Source: Latrodectus hesperus (lineage: Eukaryota > Arthropoda > Arachnida > Araneae > Theridiidae). Taken from it: DNA of 64,000 nt. Shown one piece after another: positions 42,250 to 56,324 of this stretch; the stretch's first letter is position 1; each line of letters begins with the position of its first letter. Made by a program: the position numbers and the translations under genes. The DNA lies in the NCBI GenBank assembly GCA_037975125.1, contig CM075858.1, forward strand, positions 69,030,542 to 69,094,541, read 5' to 3'. The notes under the pieces were generated by a model. That model saw only the letters and a list, made by a program, of their open reading frames with translations, had not been told where the DNA came from and did no database searches.

Positions 42250-42590
42250 TAGCATAAATCCCGGCTACAAGTATTTCCACCTTTCAGTATAATAAGAGGT
42301 AGAAGTGATGGGGCACCTGTTGTTGTGAGTCACCCAGTGCGTGTAGCATCGTAATCCCGATAATAGATCTTTTTAATTTAGAAGCAGGGATCAAGTATAA
42401 GATCCACAGGCTTGGCCTGTCACTCTCACATTTCATATGATAGACTTAGCAACCACCATATATTAACATGCTTCAGCCTCTATTAGTTAACCTTTTGGAT
42501 CTTCGATTCAATTAGGATTTAAATACATTACTTTTCGATAATGAAAGCGAAATCCTTGACTAACCAGGCCACCGTGCCCTATATATAAAT
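42250..42590 (-). mobile_element. possible degraded SINE (minus)
   Basis: The reverse complement starts GGGCACGGTGGCCTGGTTAG, an A-box-like tRNA head, with a damaged B-box-like stretch about 55 bp on (TTGAATCGAAG) and about 240 bp of higher-complexity body. It resembles the head at 11.9 kb. The B box is poor, so this is tentative. Confidence 0.4.
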
Positions 42591-42868
42591 ATTTTCTCTT
42601 TGTTTTTAATGTAAGTATGTGAAAAATGTTAACCATGAAAATGGGAAGTGGAAATTTATGTATGAGTCTAGTAAAGAAAATGACACGAAAACAATATGCA
42701 TCTTCAATTGGGACTTAAAATTATACATTATTATTTCATAACTATCTATATATTTTAGCATTCAATAACTAATATATTTGGTTATATTAGCTTGGGGGAT
42801 AAGTTCGTAGCGTTTTACCAAAGACTTTTATTGAAACAAAAAACAGTAATTATATCAATAAGTTAATC

Positions 42869-43290
42869 AATTATATATTCGCCGTTGTTGTTTACAACCT
42901 TTTCCCACCTCTCGACCAATTTGTTGATGCCATTCCGCCAAAAATCGCCTGGTCTGGAGTCAAAGAGGTTGTTGAGCCACATTTTAAGGTCCTCTTTATT
43001 ATCGATGATAACTTCCTTCATATAGTTTGACAAGGAGCGGAAAAGATGGTAATAGGTCCGTGCAAGGTCCGGAGAATACGGCGGATGCTGAAGGACTTCC
43101 CATTCGAACTCTATGAATGCGGCTTTGACGACTTGTGCAACATGGGGCCTGGCTTTGTCGTGAAGGAGTATGGTTTGACCATCTCGATCAGGTCTTTTCA
43201 GTCAAATAGCCTCATTCACGCGGTATAGCTGGCCAATGTAGAGCTTCTTGTTGACTGTGACATTCTTTTCGAGCACTTCCCAGTGCAACA
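42869..43290 (-). pseudogene. mariner transposase C-terminal half (decayed)
   Basis: Minus-strand reading gives VTVNKKLYIGQLYRVNEAI, a stop, then ILLHDKARPHVAQVV with the second catalytic Asp. Next is HPPYSPDLARTYYHLF, where the third catalytic Asp (expected in a PTDYHLF context) is Tyr, and the end WRNGINKLVERWEKVV. The N-terminal DNA-binding half and the first Asp are absent. An internal stop and the Asp-to-Tyr change make it dead. Confidence 0.85.
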
Positions 43291-43299
43291 AGAACTCCC

Positions 43300-43423
43300 T
43301 AAAAACTGGCTCAACAACATCTTGGACACCAGACCAGGTGGTTTTTGGCGGAACGTCATCAACAAATTGGTCAAGAGGTGGAAAGAGGTTGTAAACAGCA
43401 ACGGCGAATATATAATTGATTAA
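43300..43423 (+). pseudogene. inverted extra copy of the transposase 3' end
   Basis: The plus strand reads WLNNILDTRPGGFWRNVINK and then VKRWKEVVNSNGEYIID to a stop. This is the same C-terminus as the minus-strand copy at 42869-42987, so the right arm is an inverted duplicate of the 3' end, not a 5' end. Confidence 0.8.
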
Positions 43424-43497
43424 CTTATTGATATAATTTTTGATTTTAGTTTAAATAAAAGTCTTTGATTAAAACGCTACGAACTTATTCCTTAACC

Positions 43498-45970
43498 TAA
43501 TAAATACTCAAAAGATTAAGATTCCTCAGATGTTTAATAATGCTACAAAATTAAGATAACTCAGTGCTATATTATAGTGTATTTAAATAAAGGGTTGTGT
43601 TATGAACAAAAAAAAATGGTTTTCTATAGAAAAAAGCCAAATTCTTTATCAATTTATTTTTAATCGAAAATTATATAATAGCTAAAAGAAAACTGAATTA
43701 AATGGATTTTACTAAAGTAAAAACAGGAATAAATGAAGTGTATTTTATAGCTGTTGCTTAATATATTACAGGATAAATAAGAGAATGAAATCTTGAGATT
43801 GAAAGATATTTACTGCTTGGTAATCAAATTTCAAAAGCACCTTCGCTCTTGAAAACCAAGAATAAGGTGGGAATAATCTCATGAATTTTCAACGAAAAAA
43901 GTAGTCGATAAAAATATCTTGGCGAATAATCATTCTTTTTGAGCACAATAATTCTATTAAGAATACTGATAAATTATGTTAAGCCTATGTAATATTTGAA
44001 AAGAAAATGAATACAACAGTTTGCCGATAAGCCATGATATAATCATTCCTTGAGTACTTGCAGAGAAATTTCATTGGTTAACCCATTTTTATATTGAAAA
44101 GAAGGAAATAATTGTTTCATTGAATACGTGTTCTGATTCCGAAGTACCGTTTTCAAGAAACAAATCGGTAATGATGATCTATTTAGAAGAAGATCCACTG
44201 ATATCTTTAGCTCAGTGAAGAAGTAAAAATAAAAGCTTGCCTCAATCCAAACTGTAATTTGAGCCTTCTGTATGATAATTATTTGGACGAAAAGAAAATT
44301 TAACAGGATGCAGATTCTCAAATTACTCCAATGTTTTTCCAGCTTTGTAAATTAAATATTTGAAATTATATTCATATTCTTCATTGTTTTGCGTTTTCAG
44401 TAAATGCTTATGCAGTCAGTATTTATCAAATTTATAAATATGTAGAGAAAAATAATAAGCAATGCAGCAAATATTTGAAATTCAGGTATAAATTTCATGG
44501 TAATGGTTAAAATCGAAGATATTTTTGCTTAGAATTGTGTCTAGTATTCGTAAATGGATATAAGTAGTACTTTTGTTATAAAATGATTCTAAGAACACAT
44601 ACATTAAAAAAATTCATTTCTTATTTGAAACAGGATTTGGTCAATGATAAATATTTGATCATATTTTTTAAGCATCTTACTTCATATTTTGAGGTTTTGA
44701 AATTTTTCTATTTATTTTTAATTTTGTTTTGATAATATTTCTTTTTGTATTATTTATTATTTAGGATTTATTTCATGATTTTAAATTTAATATACTTAGT
44801 TTAATATTATTTTTAAATTGTGTTTTTTTTGTACAAATCTCGCCGAAGATAATAAAATTATAACTTTTAAATTTTACTAATTCTACCACAAACACATTTA
44901 CCAGATAACCAAAAAATTTTGTCATTTTGTAATATAAAACTTCGACTAACAATATAAGTATGGCAAAACGATCTTTATTCGTCCATCATTAAATGATACA
45001 AATTATTTCGGGTATAATTCAAGTTCATGAATACCGTTTCAATAGAATGCCGGTCTTTAAAAGGAAAAAAATGGGTCACACTATAACTTTCATAGTTCTT
45101 AAACTATTAACCAGGAATATTTTTCAGTTAAAAAACGCCTATAATTTTCAATGCTTTACTTTGATTTGAGATTAATTTAGTACAGATTTATTTAGGCTGA
45201 TATGTCATTCAGTGATTACTATTTTTAACCTTATGCATTAACTGCTGTTTGAATCCATGTCATTTTGTTAATCAAATCATGAAATTCGATATACCTTGCA
45301 AAAAAGACACAATTATGAATTTTTAAAATTAAGATAGGAGCATAGACTATAGAAAGGGAACAGCTTAAATATATGTCCTAAGCAATATATTTGACGCATC
45401 TTAACGCATTGTCTAATATGTGCATTTTAAGGCATTACAACATTCTTTGGAAGACTGCTTTCTTCTGAGATATTCTTTTCATACATAGGGCGCCATTTTT
45501 ACTTGGCACAGAAGAGGAAACACTGAAAAAATCCTATCACCCACAGAAGAAAATATGTATAAATTGAAAACAGAAGCAGGGCATCCAAATAATATTGATC
45601 ATGAGTTAACAATTATTGAATTTGAAATATTCTGATCTAAAATTCAAAGACTTAACTTTTGTTATTGATCTATGCACCTTATCAGCTGATTTCCATTGGT
45701 CATATAGAACCTGCACTTGTATCTTTTAATACAGTAATATTTTCTTCTTATTGCTTAATGATTATTATGAATGCATTCCAATATTTATGAATTCAAATTA
45801 TTAGCTATATATAATTCTCAATGTTTTCATTCAAAATAGAAATTGATAAAATCGCTCATTTGCTTAAAATAAATATGAAAAATAAATAAGCAAGAATAGT
45901 ATTTACTTTCAACATCAATTAAATGGGAGTTCAATAAAGCATTTATTGATTGGTGATATGACAATAAATA

Positions 45971-45973
<3 letters not shown>
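43498..45973. other. AT-rich DNA, no gene seen
   Basis: No recognisable coding, element end or tRNA box on either strand. The minus frame 44321-44043 has no recognisable domain. Confidence 0.55.
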
Positions 45974-46039
<66 letters not shown>

Positions 46040-46063
46040 ATGTAGTAGTAGTATGTGTGTGTA

Positions 46064-46126
<63 letters not shown>

Positions 46127-46165
46127 AGTGTGATAGATAGATAGATAGTAGTGATGTGTGTGTGT
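45974..46165. repeat. compound (AT)n (GT)n (GATA)n microsatellite
   Basis: About 41 bp of AT, then about 115 bp of interrupted GT with a TAGTAGTAG insert, then GATAGATAGATA and a final GTGTGTGTG. Confidence 0.97.
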
Positions 46166-49100
46166 GCAACAAAGTTTTTTTTTTTAACTTTGATTATCAA
46201 AAACATATTATAGCATCATCTTTAATTCATAAAATAATGAATATAAATACTTCCTTCTTTCTTTGACACTATTTATAAATGATTTTTATTTGCTTCATAT
46301 ACTTATGAATACTAATGAAAAATAAATAAATGAAGAATCTATGATTATTTAATAGCATTCCGCGTATATGTGGTTTTATGAATGGAATTTGCTTATTATA
46401 TATTAATTACTCAAACGGAAAACCTGAAAATAATTAACAGCAATTTATCAAAAGTCTAATTCTGTCTAAAGCAAAAGCAAAATAAATGTTCAATTCTAAC
46501 TACAGGATTAAATTTTATAAATGATTCTGTACTTTAATACTCAAGAGTATTGTATAAGTATAACAAATTTTTATGTCCTGTGGCAAAATTAGTTAGGAAA
46601 AATTAAAAAGAAGTATGATATGAAAATTAATTTTATTAGTGAGAAATTCAATTACGAAGAGTTATGTGATGAATTTTTAAATCATAAATAGTACAAAATA
46701 AATAATATAACTGTGACTTATATCAATGAAATGTTATTGCTGGTAAATATTTAAAAGTTTCCCTTTTTTACTAAATTTGAGGGATAGTTAATAATTACAT
46801 TAATGATGCTTTTTAACTATGAAACACTATTTTCTAATCAGGTTTAATGATAAGGACTTAAATAGAGTTTATAATTTAAAACTGGCAGAAAATAAAAAAA
46901 AACATTTTATGTTTTCTAACATAATTATAAAAAAAGGTAAATTACAGTTGACAATATGAAACGAACGACTGTTGTATCTCATATAGTTTTGAAAGTTTGT
47001 GTTATGGGAATAAAAATACTGAAAGGGAAAAAATTCAAGAAAACATATAAATTGTTATTAATTTCAGAAGATGTAGTCTCATAAAATTAAAAAAAAAACT
47101 TGTATTTAAATCCAAAGATTTTGTATAACTATTACTGACAAATGAAGCAAGATTCTAATTTAAAACAATTTCTTTTAGTTACCATTGACTGGATAAATAC
47201 TTCTTTATTGGAAATTTGCAAGAAACTTGCAAATAAAATTAAATTTAACACTTATTATGGCAATTTTTTTGGTATAAGAAGCACTAGAAAAATCAATAAA
47301 TTATGTAACTAAATGGATGCACATTATTAAACACAAATACAAATATATTAACTGTATTTTATTTACACAGAAAATTGTGGGATTGGAAATTATAATCTCT
47401 AAGCGTAATTTTTAATATGTAAAACTGAATTAATACAAACATATCGATAAAGGTTAATATTAATTAAATATCAGTTTTGTTTACATAATGTAACTATTTA
47501 CCAAGAATTTTTATCGTAATATAAACATTTATTAAAAAGATGTATTTTCTGCACTTTGTATTAACTCTTATTTACATATCTTATGAAACTTGCTTTTAAT
47601 CCGACAAAATTTGAACTAGTTTTCCTATTTTAAAATGCTTTTCCTTCCTCCTTTCTTTTCAAAATTACATCTGGAAATCACTCATGAATACACAAATTAA
47701 TTTAAATTTATTTATGAAATTATTTAAATTATTGAATTTTGAGAAATCTACTAAAATATTTTCTATTTCTTATATATGATAGAAAACTCTAAATGAATGT
47801 AGATAACTTTTATATTGCACGAACATTTTGCATGTCTTCAATATATGTGTTAAAAAATTAAAAACAAATAAAAGATAATAAAAATATTTCATGTATATAA
47901 AATAGAAAGTAAAATAAATTGTAGAAATACATGTATGAGAAAAAAATGTTAAGTCAATATTAGAAAATATGCTATTTTACAGAAAATTTAACTATTTTAC
48001 AGTAAACATATATGATAGCACTTATGAAAAGACAGTTTGAATATTTGTATTAAATAGTAATATAATCCATTATGAAGAATAATTTTTCATATCTTTATGC
48101 AAAGTACATGGAAGGTAGTTTTAAGAATACAGATATGTCAAAACAACATTGCTATTTATTAAATTATTGAACTTAAGTAGTATAGTAATAAGACAAAACA
48201 ATAAAATTTATGAAAATTCGAGAGATTTTGAAGAGTACGAATGTAGTTAAACAATTGTCACTCTTGTCAGACTAATTAGTCCTCTCCAGTTAGAAATGTA
48301 ATAAATGTCATTTGTGCTAAATAAGTAGGTAATGCTTATCAGATAGTTTTAAGTCTGTCTTATATTCCATTAAACGCAGTTTATGGAAAAAGGTGATGAT
48401 CCAGACTATCATCAACTCATGACCAGATTTTTCTAATAGGCAGAGAGTCTAGAGACCATGATGGTGATAACAATAAATGAATATCTTTTGAATCGAAGAC
48501 AATTAGAAAAAGATATGCAGCATGTTCTCTGATAAAACATTAGTATGAATGATTTGTTACAGTTATAACCATTGTTTTTCAATTTATTTGAAGAAATTAA
48601 ACATAAATGTATATGGCAAAAAAAACTAATTGTACTTTAATTTTACAAAAAGTTTACTAATATAAACTCAGTTGATTCCGTTCCAAAAATTATTAACTGA
48701 ATAATAACAGTCAAATCAGCCTTTATAAGAAACCATACTTTCCTCATACAGTCTATCCGATTTGGGTGATTTAGAATTACGTAAACAATATCAAGATTTA
48801 ACTTAAGGTTTGCTTTTTACTGCCTTACAAAATATCTGCTTTAACATTTATTGATTGTAATCTAACCTAGTATCAATGGCTTAAATCCCAACAAATTTTT
48901 AGTCGCGGATTAAGAGCATACAAAATATATAATATTTCCAAGTGCTTTTATTACCACTCAGTTGAATGGCTAAGTATAAACTATATTAATTTAATTCAGA
49001 AATTAATTGTTTTTATTTTATAATTATAAATTTAAAGTACTTTTCTAATTTTTTGCAGAAACAAACGTTTAAAGAATAATTTTTATCTTTAAAATGGTAA

Positions 49101-52100
49101 TGCTGCTTCCTAATTTGAGGATGGAAGTTCATATAAGCTAAGAATCCACTTAAAAGAGAAATCTTCATTTCTCCTAAATTTGATGTTATATGGAGAAACA
49201 AAATGGAAAATATCTTGGATAGCCTTTCAAACCTTGAACAACTTTTCAAAAATGGAAAGGTTATTCTATCACATTTGTTTTATAGTTTATTGTCCGGTGA
49301 AGATAAATGCAATTAATTGAATTCTTGCCAATTAAGCTACAGTGCAGTTTTTGATGTAAACTTCTTGTAGAGGAGTATTTACTCATATTTATAAAGTGAG
49401 GTAAATGTGAACAAATTGGATATCCATTTTTCAGGAGTAGAGAAATACCATAGGAAATGTAGCTAAAAAAAACAATGAGAAAAATTTAAATTCTATTGAA
49501 TTTCCAAAACTTCTCTACAGCCTTTTGGATTTATCATATTATAATACTGTTTCAGTTTAAAATTTCAATCAAAACGTTTGTAATCACATGTTCAGGCAAC
49601 TTATTGGTTAAAGATTTCTGTATGGCATTTTGGTATACAATTTATATTTTAATATTAGTAATTTCAACCTACTAGGAAATATTTTTCATAAATAGTTGGC
49701 TACATTTTTGCTTTGCACTGGAGAAAGCCAAGAAAATTCCCAAGCCTCTAACCCAAAAAATTGTATAAATAAACATCCAATTTACATTGTTCAACAGTTG
49801 CTGGAACTTCGCACAAGTTCTCCTACATCCAGCTAAGCCCAAAGAAATACTTTAACTCTTTTTTGCAAACGCAATCAAATTTAATTATTTAACCATGCAG
49901 AAATATATAAAAATTTAAATTCTATTGAAAATGTCAAAATGCACTGTCAAAATTATTATTGCTTTTAATGTATTTCTTCGGCATTACGCAAATGTTTATT
50001 TTATGATTAATATAATATGTCTTTATATTTTGAATATTATTCATAAATCTCTTGTGAGTCACTGTATTCATAATTTGTTGTCAATGTCTGCAATTTTAAT
50101 AACTTTGGGCATAAAATCCATCCGGTGCTTTTGGCCCCACTTGATCCAGAGGCATAGAGGGAAGTAATGAAAAAATAATCGGTGCTAGTTTTATTTTTAT
50201 TTATATTTTCTATGTCTATCACATCATATCAGATAACAACTGATAAAAGCTACTGAAATTTATATCAATCATTACATACAATAAAAATAATGTAAATAAA
50301 TTAGAATGGTAAGAAAATTCAGAATACAAAAATAGGAATTGAAGAGCAGGTAAGCTCAGAAAGAATATAGAGGAAAAATTAGAATGGATGTATGGGAAAA
50401 AAAAATAGCGAACTGCTCAATAAGCACTGTCAAAATTATCCTTCTACCATTTCTTACCTGAAAACATAATACTTATTAAATATTTAAATATTTATGAAGA
50501 TTAGTCAATGAAAAATATGCATGATAGACATATTTTAAAAAATCAATCCAAAAGTATTCAGTTATAAGCATTTTTTTTACAATATTAAAATCCATGAAAA
50601 CTTTTGGTTTAATGGGAAAGTGCATCACAATCCCTTTTACATTAAACCAACAAATTGACATGAAGAATCCTCTAATAATAATTTCTGTTGGGACATATTC
50701 TTACTTTTTTCACCCTTTTCTTCAATAAAACTGTTTCCATGTCTTTCTAAGTAGCTCATCACTATCGACCAACTCTTGGAAGAGGTGCTTCAAAACCAGA
50801 GCACGTATTCAATAAGACAATTAATTCCTTCTTTTTAATATAAGACAATGTTAACAGGGGAAGTTTTCCTCTGTAAGTTCTCAAGCTGTAATTATATCAC
50901 AGCTTAGCGATAAGCTACTGTATTCATTTCGATCCTATTTCCTAGGCTTAACATAATTTAGTAGAATTCTTAAAGATAATATTCTACTTAAATAGAATGG
51001 TTATTCAAATAATTATTTATTCGGTTTCTTTTCAAAATCTTATATTTTAATTGAAAACGTGCCAACTTACTTTCAAGATACTGCAATATTTTCTCGCAAT
51101 TTAAGAAATAAACTTTCCGTGGCATTTGAGTAATAAACTGTAATTTAATAAATGGCTTTCAGTTTTTCAGTTTTATATGAGATTAGGATAAACTTCGCTT
51201 GATTTTAGTTAATTTAATCTAGTTAGTAATTAAACTATATCCCATTACTAACAAAAAACTTTCAATGATACACTTTTTTACTAAGCATTTATCCGTTATA
51301 TGGTTTTAGACTAAAATTTATTTCGAATTAACTGGTTAGTTTTTGTTGCTTAACGCTTTTGTGCTTACAATAAGATTATCTATTTAAATACAGTATCAAA
51401 GTATATTTTGTCCAGATAATTGTGCAACATTTCTAGCTAGCTTAAATAATCTAAAGTTTTACAATATTTTTAATTAAAACAATGTTGATAATTATTGTTG
51501 TATACTAAAATATAAAAACCAATGATGAAATATCAATGTGTTGTTATATTAAGGCAAACACGACCGATCTATGGTTTGTTTGGGATTCCAACTGATTCTG
51601 ACTCTCTGATCAACTAGATTAATCAGAGCATTTGCAAAGGTCAACAAAGCTGTAAAGTTAAATTAAAAACCTATTAATTGTATTCTATGTTATTTAACAC
51701 TCACTTAAACAATGATAACTGAGAATTAACCTTTTTTACTAAGATAGCAAATGTTCTGTCAAAATTTACCAAATATATGCTTTTTCCTAATTCAAATCTT
51801 AAATGTATTTCTATTTACACACATAAACAACATAAAACCATGGATAGTAAGCGTTTCAATAAAGCTGTCAATACTTTACATATAAATTAATATATTTTTT
51901 CACTCACAGAAAAAATATTTTGGAGTTTAAATTGCAGCAAAATTGTCATAGTAAATAAAAAATGTAAAAACATGTTTTTTTCCGAAGAAAGCCAATTATA
52001 ACGAGCATTTGTGTAATAAATATAAAAAAGCATTAAAATGCAGTATATAAACATACAGCAACTACATTGACATCAACAAAAATTATTTCATGCAAATTAA

Positions 52101-55100
52101 ACAAATATTATTTGTTAAATAGTAACTGCGAGACAATATATTGATTCAGAGAGATCTATTAAAATCATAAGCATCCCACAAAATGCAATTTCATCAAAAT
52201 AAAAATACACATTCAATTAAAAATTATAATTTTTTGACTAGAAAAGCTGCAAAAATTAATTAGTTAAATCTTAAGTTTAAAAATGAAAGTTTGCCCTCAT
52301 TCCTAAAAGCAATTATTTTGCTCAAATTTCGCAACACACTTTGATAAAAATTTCCTTCAGTAAGAAAAAAATAATGAATGAGAAAATAATTACATTTATA
52401 ATATCCGATAAAATTACGAGAATATTAGAAGTGAAAGGAAAGATTCACGAGTAATTATTCCTTTTAAAGAGGATAATGCACAGAATTCTGTTAAATCCTA
52501 TTTAAAAAATTCAGATAATAATGGTTAAGAAAGAAATAATTTTGAACATATGCGGCAGATTTTCTATGGCTATCTCTATTATATACATAAAAACATAATA
52601 AAAAATGTAAGTAAATGAATGAGACTTGATTTTAAGCATTTTATTTCTGAAGTTAAAATACATTAAAAACGAACGAGAAGTGCTTTCTAGAAGAAAAGTA
52701 TACATGATATTTAAGGAGAAATAACGACTTTTGAAATTAATATTTTCTTATTTCTATCAAGTTATTTATTAATCATTTATTTGAATGATGTTTTACAGTA
52801 AGGAATGTAACATCCTGATTAAAACAAATTGCAGAAGGAATAGCATATTTGAAAAAAAATTTTCTTTAATATCAAATTTATTAAACACTAAAAACAAGAG
52901 TCTTTTCATCCCTGTTTTAGTGTACGCCCAATAGGCGATGTATAGGGAAAAACGAAAACACGTTCTAGGGAGTGAAAGAAAACAGCATTTTTATTCAAAA
53001 ACTAGTCATAGGTACATTAAGTTTCGAAACTAAATTTTATTCCAAAATAATTGATAAAATATAGAAACATTCTGTTTATTATAAAATCCGGGAGAAATAA
53101 CTTATATGGGAAAATACTTTTTCCTCCAAAACTATTCTTAATTTTTGATGGGAAAGTATCACGACATATCTAATAACCACTTTTAGTCTTACTTAATTTA
53201 AAAAATAAGCTAGCGCATTTGTTTTGCTATTGGAAATTCATCCTGTAAAAAATTTTTAAATTTCCCATACATTGGTTTCTTTGAAATTTTAAAAGCTATC
53301 GTAAAAAACGATAGTATAATACTTTTTTTTTATATGAATATATTTTAGAACTGTACTTAACAGTATTTAATTGAAAATAAATTATATAATATTTAAAAAT
53401 CTGGAAAGGCTTTTATTTGTGAAAAAAGGAATTAGAAGAAATAAAACATAAATTCAATTTTCAATTCCCGTTGCAATTAGTGGTATGAGTCAATTTGTGT
53501 ACGTGAAAGCATCCTTCATAAAATAATCTGTAGAGAGATAGAATAATTTTAATGAAATGAATGAAAATAAAATAAACTGGTTAAATAATCATATGGCTTA
53601 TATTCTTTTGGATGATTTATGTTATAAATGTTTGTCACTAAAAATATATATTTTCCTTTAATTTTGGATTAAACACATGAATTTTTATAGAATATTGAAA
53701 AATTAAATAATTAATAATAATTCGCATTTAAATTAGTCTTTAAAAATTGCAGTTAGTAATATTCCCCTAATTTCTTTGTTTTTGCTATTTGAAAATTTAA
53801 TCAGTTTGTGATCAATTGATATAATAGGATTATACTGAAAATCCATACATTATTTTTTAAAATTTAAGTTGATACTTCAAATAAATAAAGAATCATTAAA
53901 AGATTAAAAATAATCTCTGGGTTTTAATTTACTAGAAAAATATGTGTGAAATTTTATAAAAAAGTAAGTACAATTGAAGTAATAAATATTCTTATTGTGA
54001 TTATATGATATGAATGTTATTATCTATACTTTTGCAATAAGAGAAACACAATTCATTTTAAAAAATCTTCCAAAATCCTATTGAAAATTTTTTTAAATTA
54101 GAACGTGAAGAATTTTATTGCAAATCAAATACAACAAAAAATAAATTGGTAAATATGTGCATAATAAAAGGAAATTTATTCAGTTTTATAAAAAGAAATT
54201 ATTTTAAAATTTGAACTAATTAATGCATCTGCTCTCACAAAATCTTTCTGTTACTTTATTCAAATATAACATAAAATAATATCATCGTAAACAATACAAT
54301 TTGACCAACATTTACATCTAGTTCTAAAGAGGATAAGCCGTGTTCTTCAAAATATTAATACAATATTACGTAAATAAACTGAACTTCTTGAAATAATTCG
54401 TTTATTCTCATAAATGTTTTTTTTAATATTTAAAAACTATATGTAAATATTAATTATTTTTATTTCCATTACAACGTAAATGTAAACTGTTATAAAGATA
54501 TAAAACAAATTTCTATATAACTCTAGGCAAAATGCATAATACAGTTTTCTAAAATGAACAAGCCACAATAACATAATAAAAAACATCCCCGTAAAAAAAA
54601 AGTTTATACCATGAATATCAGGGTATGAAAATTGCAAAAGCAATTTTTTTTTACAGTATTTGAGCTTCAAAGTGGACATTAGCTTGTAAAAAGAGTTAAA
54701 GATTTTAATCTATCAAATATTTTCCGATATATTATTCGGATACGTCAAACATTTTCGGATATACCGAATTTTTCTGATATGAATAAGATAATTCATTTAG
54801 AAAACTAAAAACCGCTTAAGTTATAAAAATAAAAGCCAAAAAATCAGGAATTTCTGAAAATAACTATAATATTGAGAAAAAATCAGAATAAAACTTTGTT
54901 TCAAAAGGAAAACAGGAGACAGAATAAAATTATTGCTATATTTGTATTGTTCTTAATACATTTTTAACAATTTTATCTTTTTCCTAGGTAAAAATAATGT
55001 TAGGAGTCAATATGAAATTATGAATTGAATTTCTGTTGAATTTCATGACGTTATAGTTAATCAAAAACCAACATAGTAAACAGAATATAGTAAGCAGATG

Positions 55101-55189
55101 GAAAAATGTTCAATATATTGTTTAAAATTTCAAATAGAGTAACTGAAAAAGAGTAATTGAAAAAGAGAAAATAGAGTAACTGAAAAAGG
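46166..55189. other. 9 kb of AT-rich DNA, no gene seen
   Basis: I found no coherent frame longer than about 80 codons, no transposon terminus, tRNA box or microsatellite of note. Short direct repeats of GAGTAACTGAAAAAGAG occur at about 55137-55190, at the edge of the inverted-repeat structure. This could be intergenic or intronic. Confidence 0.5.
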
Positions 55190-55490
55190 AACGAAATACC
55201 AACATGACCAGCTTCTTCAAGGGGTGTTGACCATATTGGTGCAAAGTATGGCTTTTCTGCATTGGCCTAAGACATAGTCTTAAAGAAGCCAATACACCCC
55301 AAAGTCACACTAAAAGTGTCAAACCGAAATATCAAACCTGAATAAAAGAAATAAAAGTTAAGCCAAAATATAATACTAAATCCAATGTTGCCAAAATATA
55401 TTTTATTTATAGTAATCAAAATTAAATCCAGACCTAAACCTGCAAGAAATGCAAATAAGTACAATGTATAAACCAAATAAATAATAAACC
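55190..55490 (-). repeat. left inverted arm with open frame
   Basis: The minus frame 55515-55267 (82 codons) reads a hydrophobic protein with two or three possible membrane segments (LYLFAFLAGLGLDLILITI, IIFWLNFYFFYSGLIF) ending CIGFFKTMS. Past the stop the same frame continues ANAEKPYFAPIWSTPLEEAG. I do not recognise the protein. Confidence 0.55.
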
Positions 55491-55687
55491 TATTATTGAA
55501 TTTATTTCTGCTCATAATATTAATGTTATTTCCTCTTATGATTTCAAGGACTTATTCCCTAGTATTCCAATCGAAAAACTTTTTTACGTTATTATGTTTT
55601 ATTTTCATGATTTTAGTTCAGTATTAAATATCAATTAAAATTTTTGAAAAGATCTCAGTACATTTTGCATTTATAATAATATATTTT

Positions 55688-56140
55688 TATGGAGAAAAAA
55701 TTTACTCACAAGTCAAAGGTATCCCTCAGGCTTCTAAATTCTCAAGTTTATAAGCAAATTTATTTTTACATTACTATGAAAAATCTTTTATTCCACAAAT
55801 GCCTTTTTCATGCAGATATATTAATGGTTTTAAAATTTTTAATTTCCTAGAATTTGACAAAATTTACAATACTATCCTATCTATCCTGAAGAATTAAAAT
55901 AAATTAAAACAAATAGTGATAATTTAAAAACTGAATTTTTGGATACTTTGATTACAGTACAAGATACTGATATTTATGACAAAACTAATGATTTTAGTTC
56001 CAAGGAAAATCAGCTAATGTTTTGGAATTCAAATATTTCAATTAAAATTAATAATATTGTTATTTTCAATCAACTTAATAGAACTTACAATATATGTAAT
56101 AATTTAAACAATATAAATAAACAAATAAAAAAGACTGGAA
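55688..56140 (+). pseudogene. reverse transcriptase fragment, Penelope-like (tentative)
   Basis: Plus-strand reading through stops: VKGIPQASKFSSL, stop, ANLFLHYYEKSF. This matches the RT motif G-I-P-Q-G-S-x-L-S...LANLF with Gly changed to Ala. Then a damaged catalytic box (HADILMVL), IYPEELK, stop, IKTNSDN, TEFLDTLITV and DIYDKTNDF, and later LMFWNSNISIKI. The LD..I...D..DKTNDF and SNI pattern is typical of RTs with thumbs like those of Penelope-like elements. Only about 150 codons remain, with several stops. Confidence 0.55.
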
Positions 56141-56324
56141 AATATTCTAACTTATAATAACAGTCCAATTAACTTTATTAAACACTATTTGGCTAGTAGA
56201 GCATTGTTTATAAGAGTGAAGTAAGGCATAGTTATAAACTACAGATGATTACTCAAGCCTTGAAGGTCTTATAAAAGCTTGAAATACCAATAGTGTTAAC
56301 ACTTAGTCCTTAAATTTATGTATT

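Larger units (their letters stand above)
42790..43497 (-). mobile_element. DD34D mariner remnant with long inverted arms
   Basis: TA-flanked (42788-42789; 43498-43499) 708-bp element. The left arm 42790-42987 and the inverted right arm 43300-43497 match over about 198 bp, including ATAAGTTCGTAGCGTTTTA near the ends. The arms cover the C-terminal transposase codons as well as the 3' flank, so the same protein end can be read outward in both directions. The centre keeps part of the catalytic core on the minus strand. Confidence 0.85.

Noticed and set aside
42242..42590. CRISPR-like or other spaced direct repeats
   Set aside because: No regularly spaced repeats were found anywhere in the window; the genome is eukaryotic.
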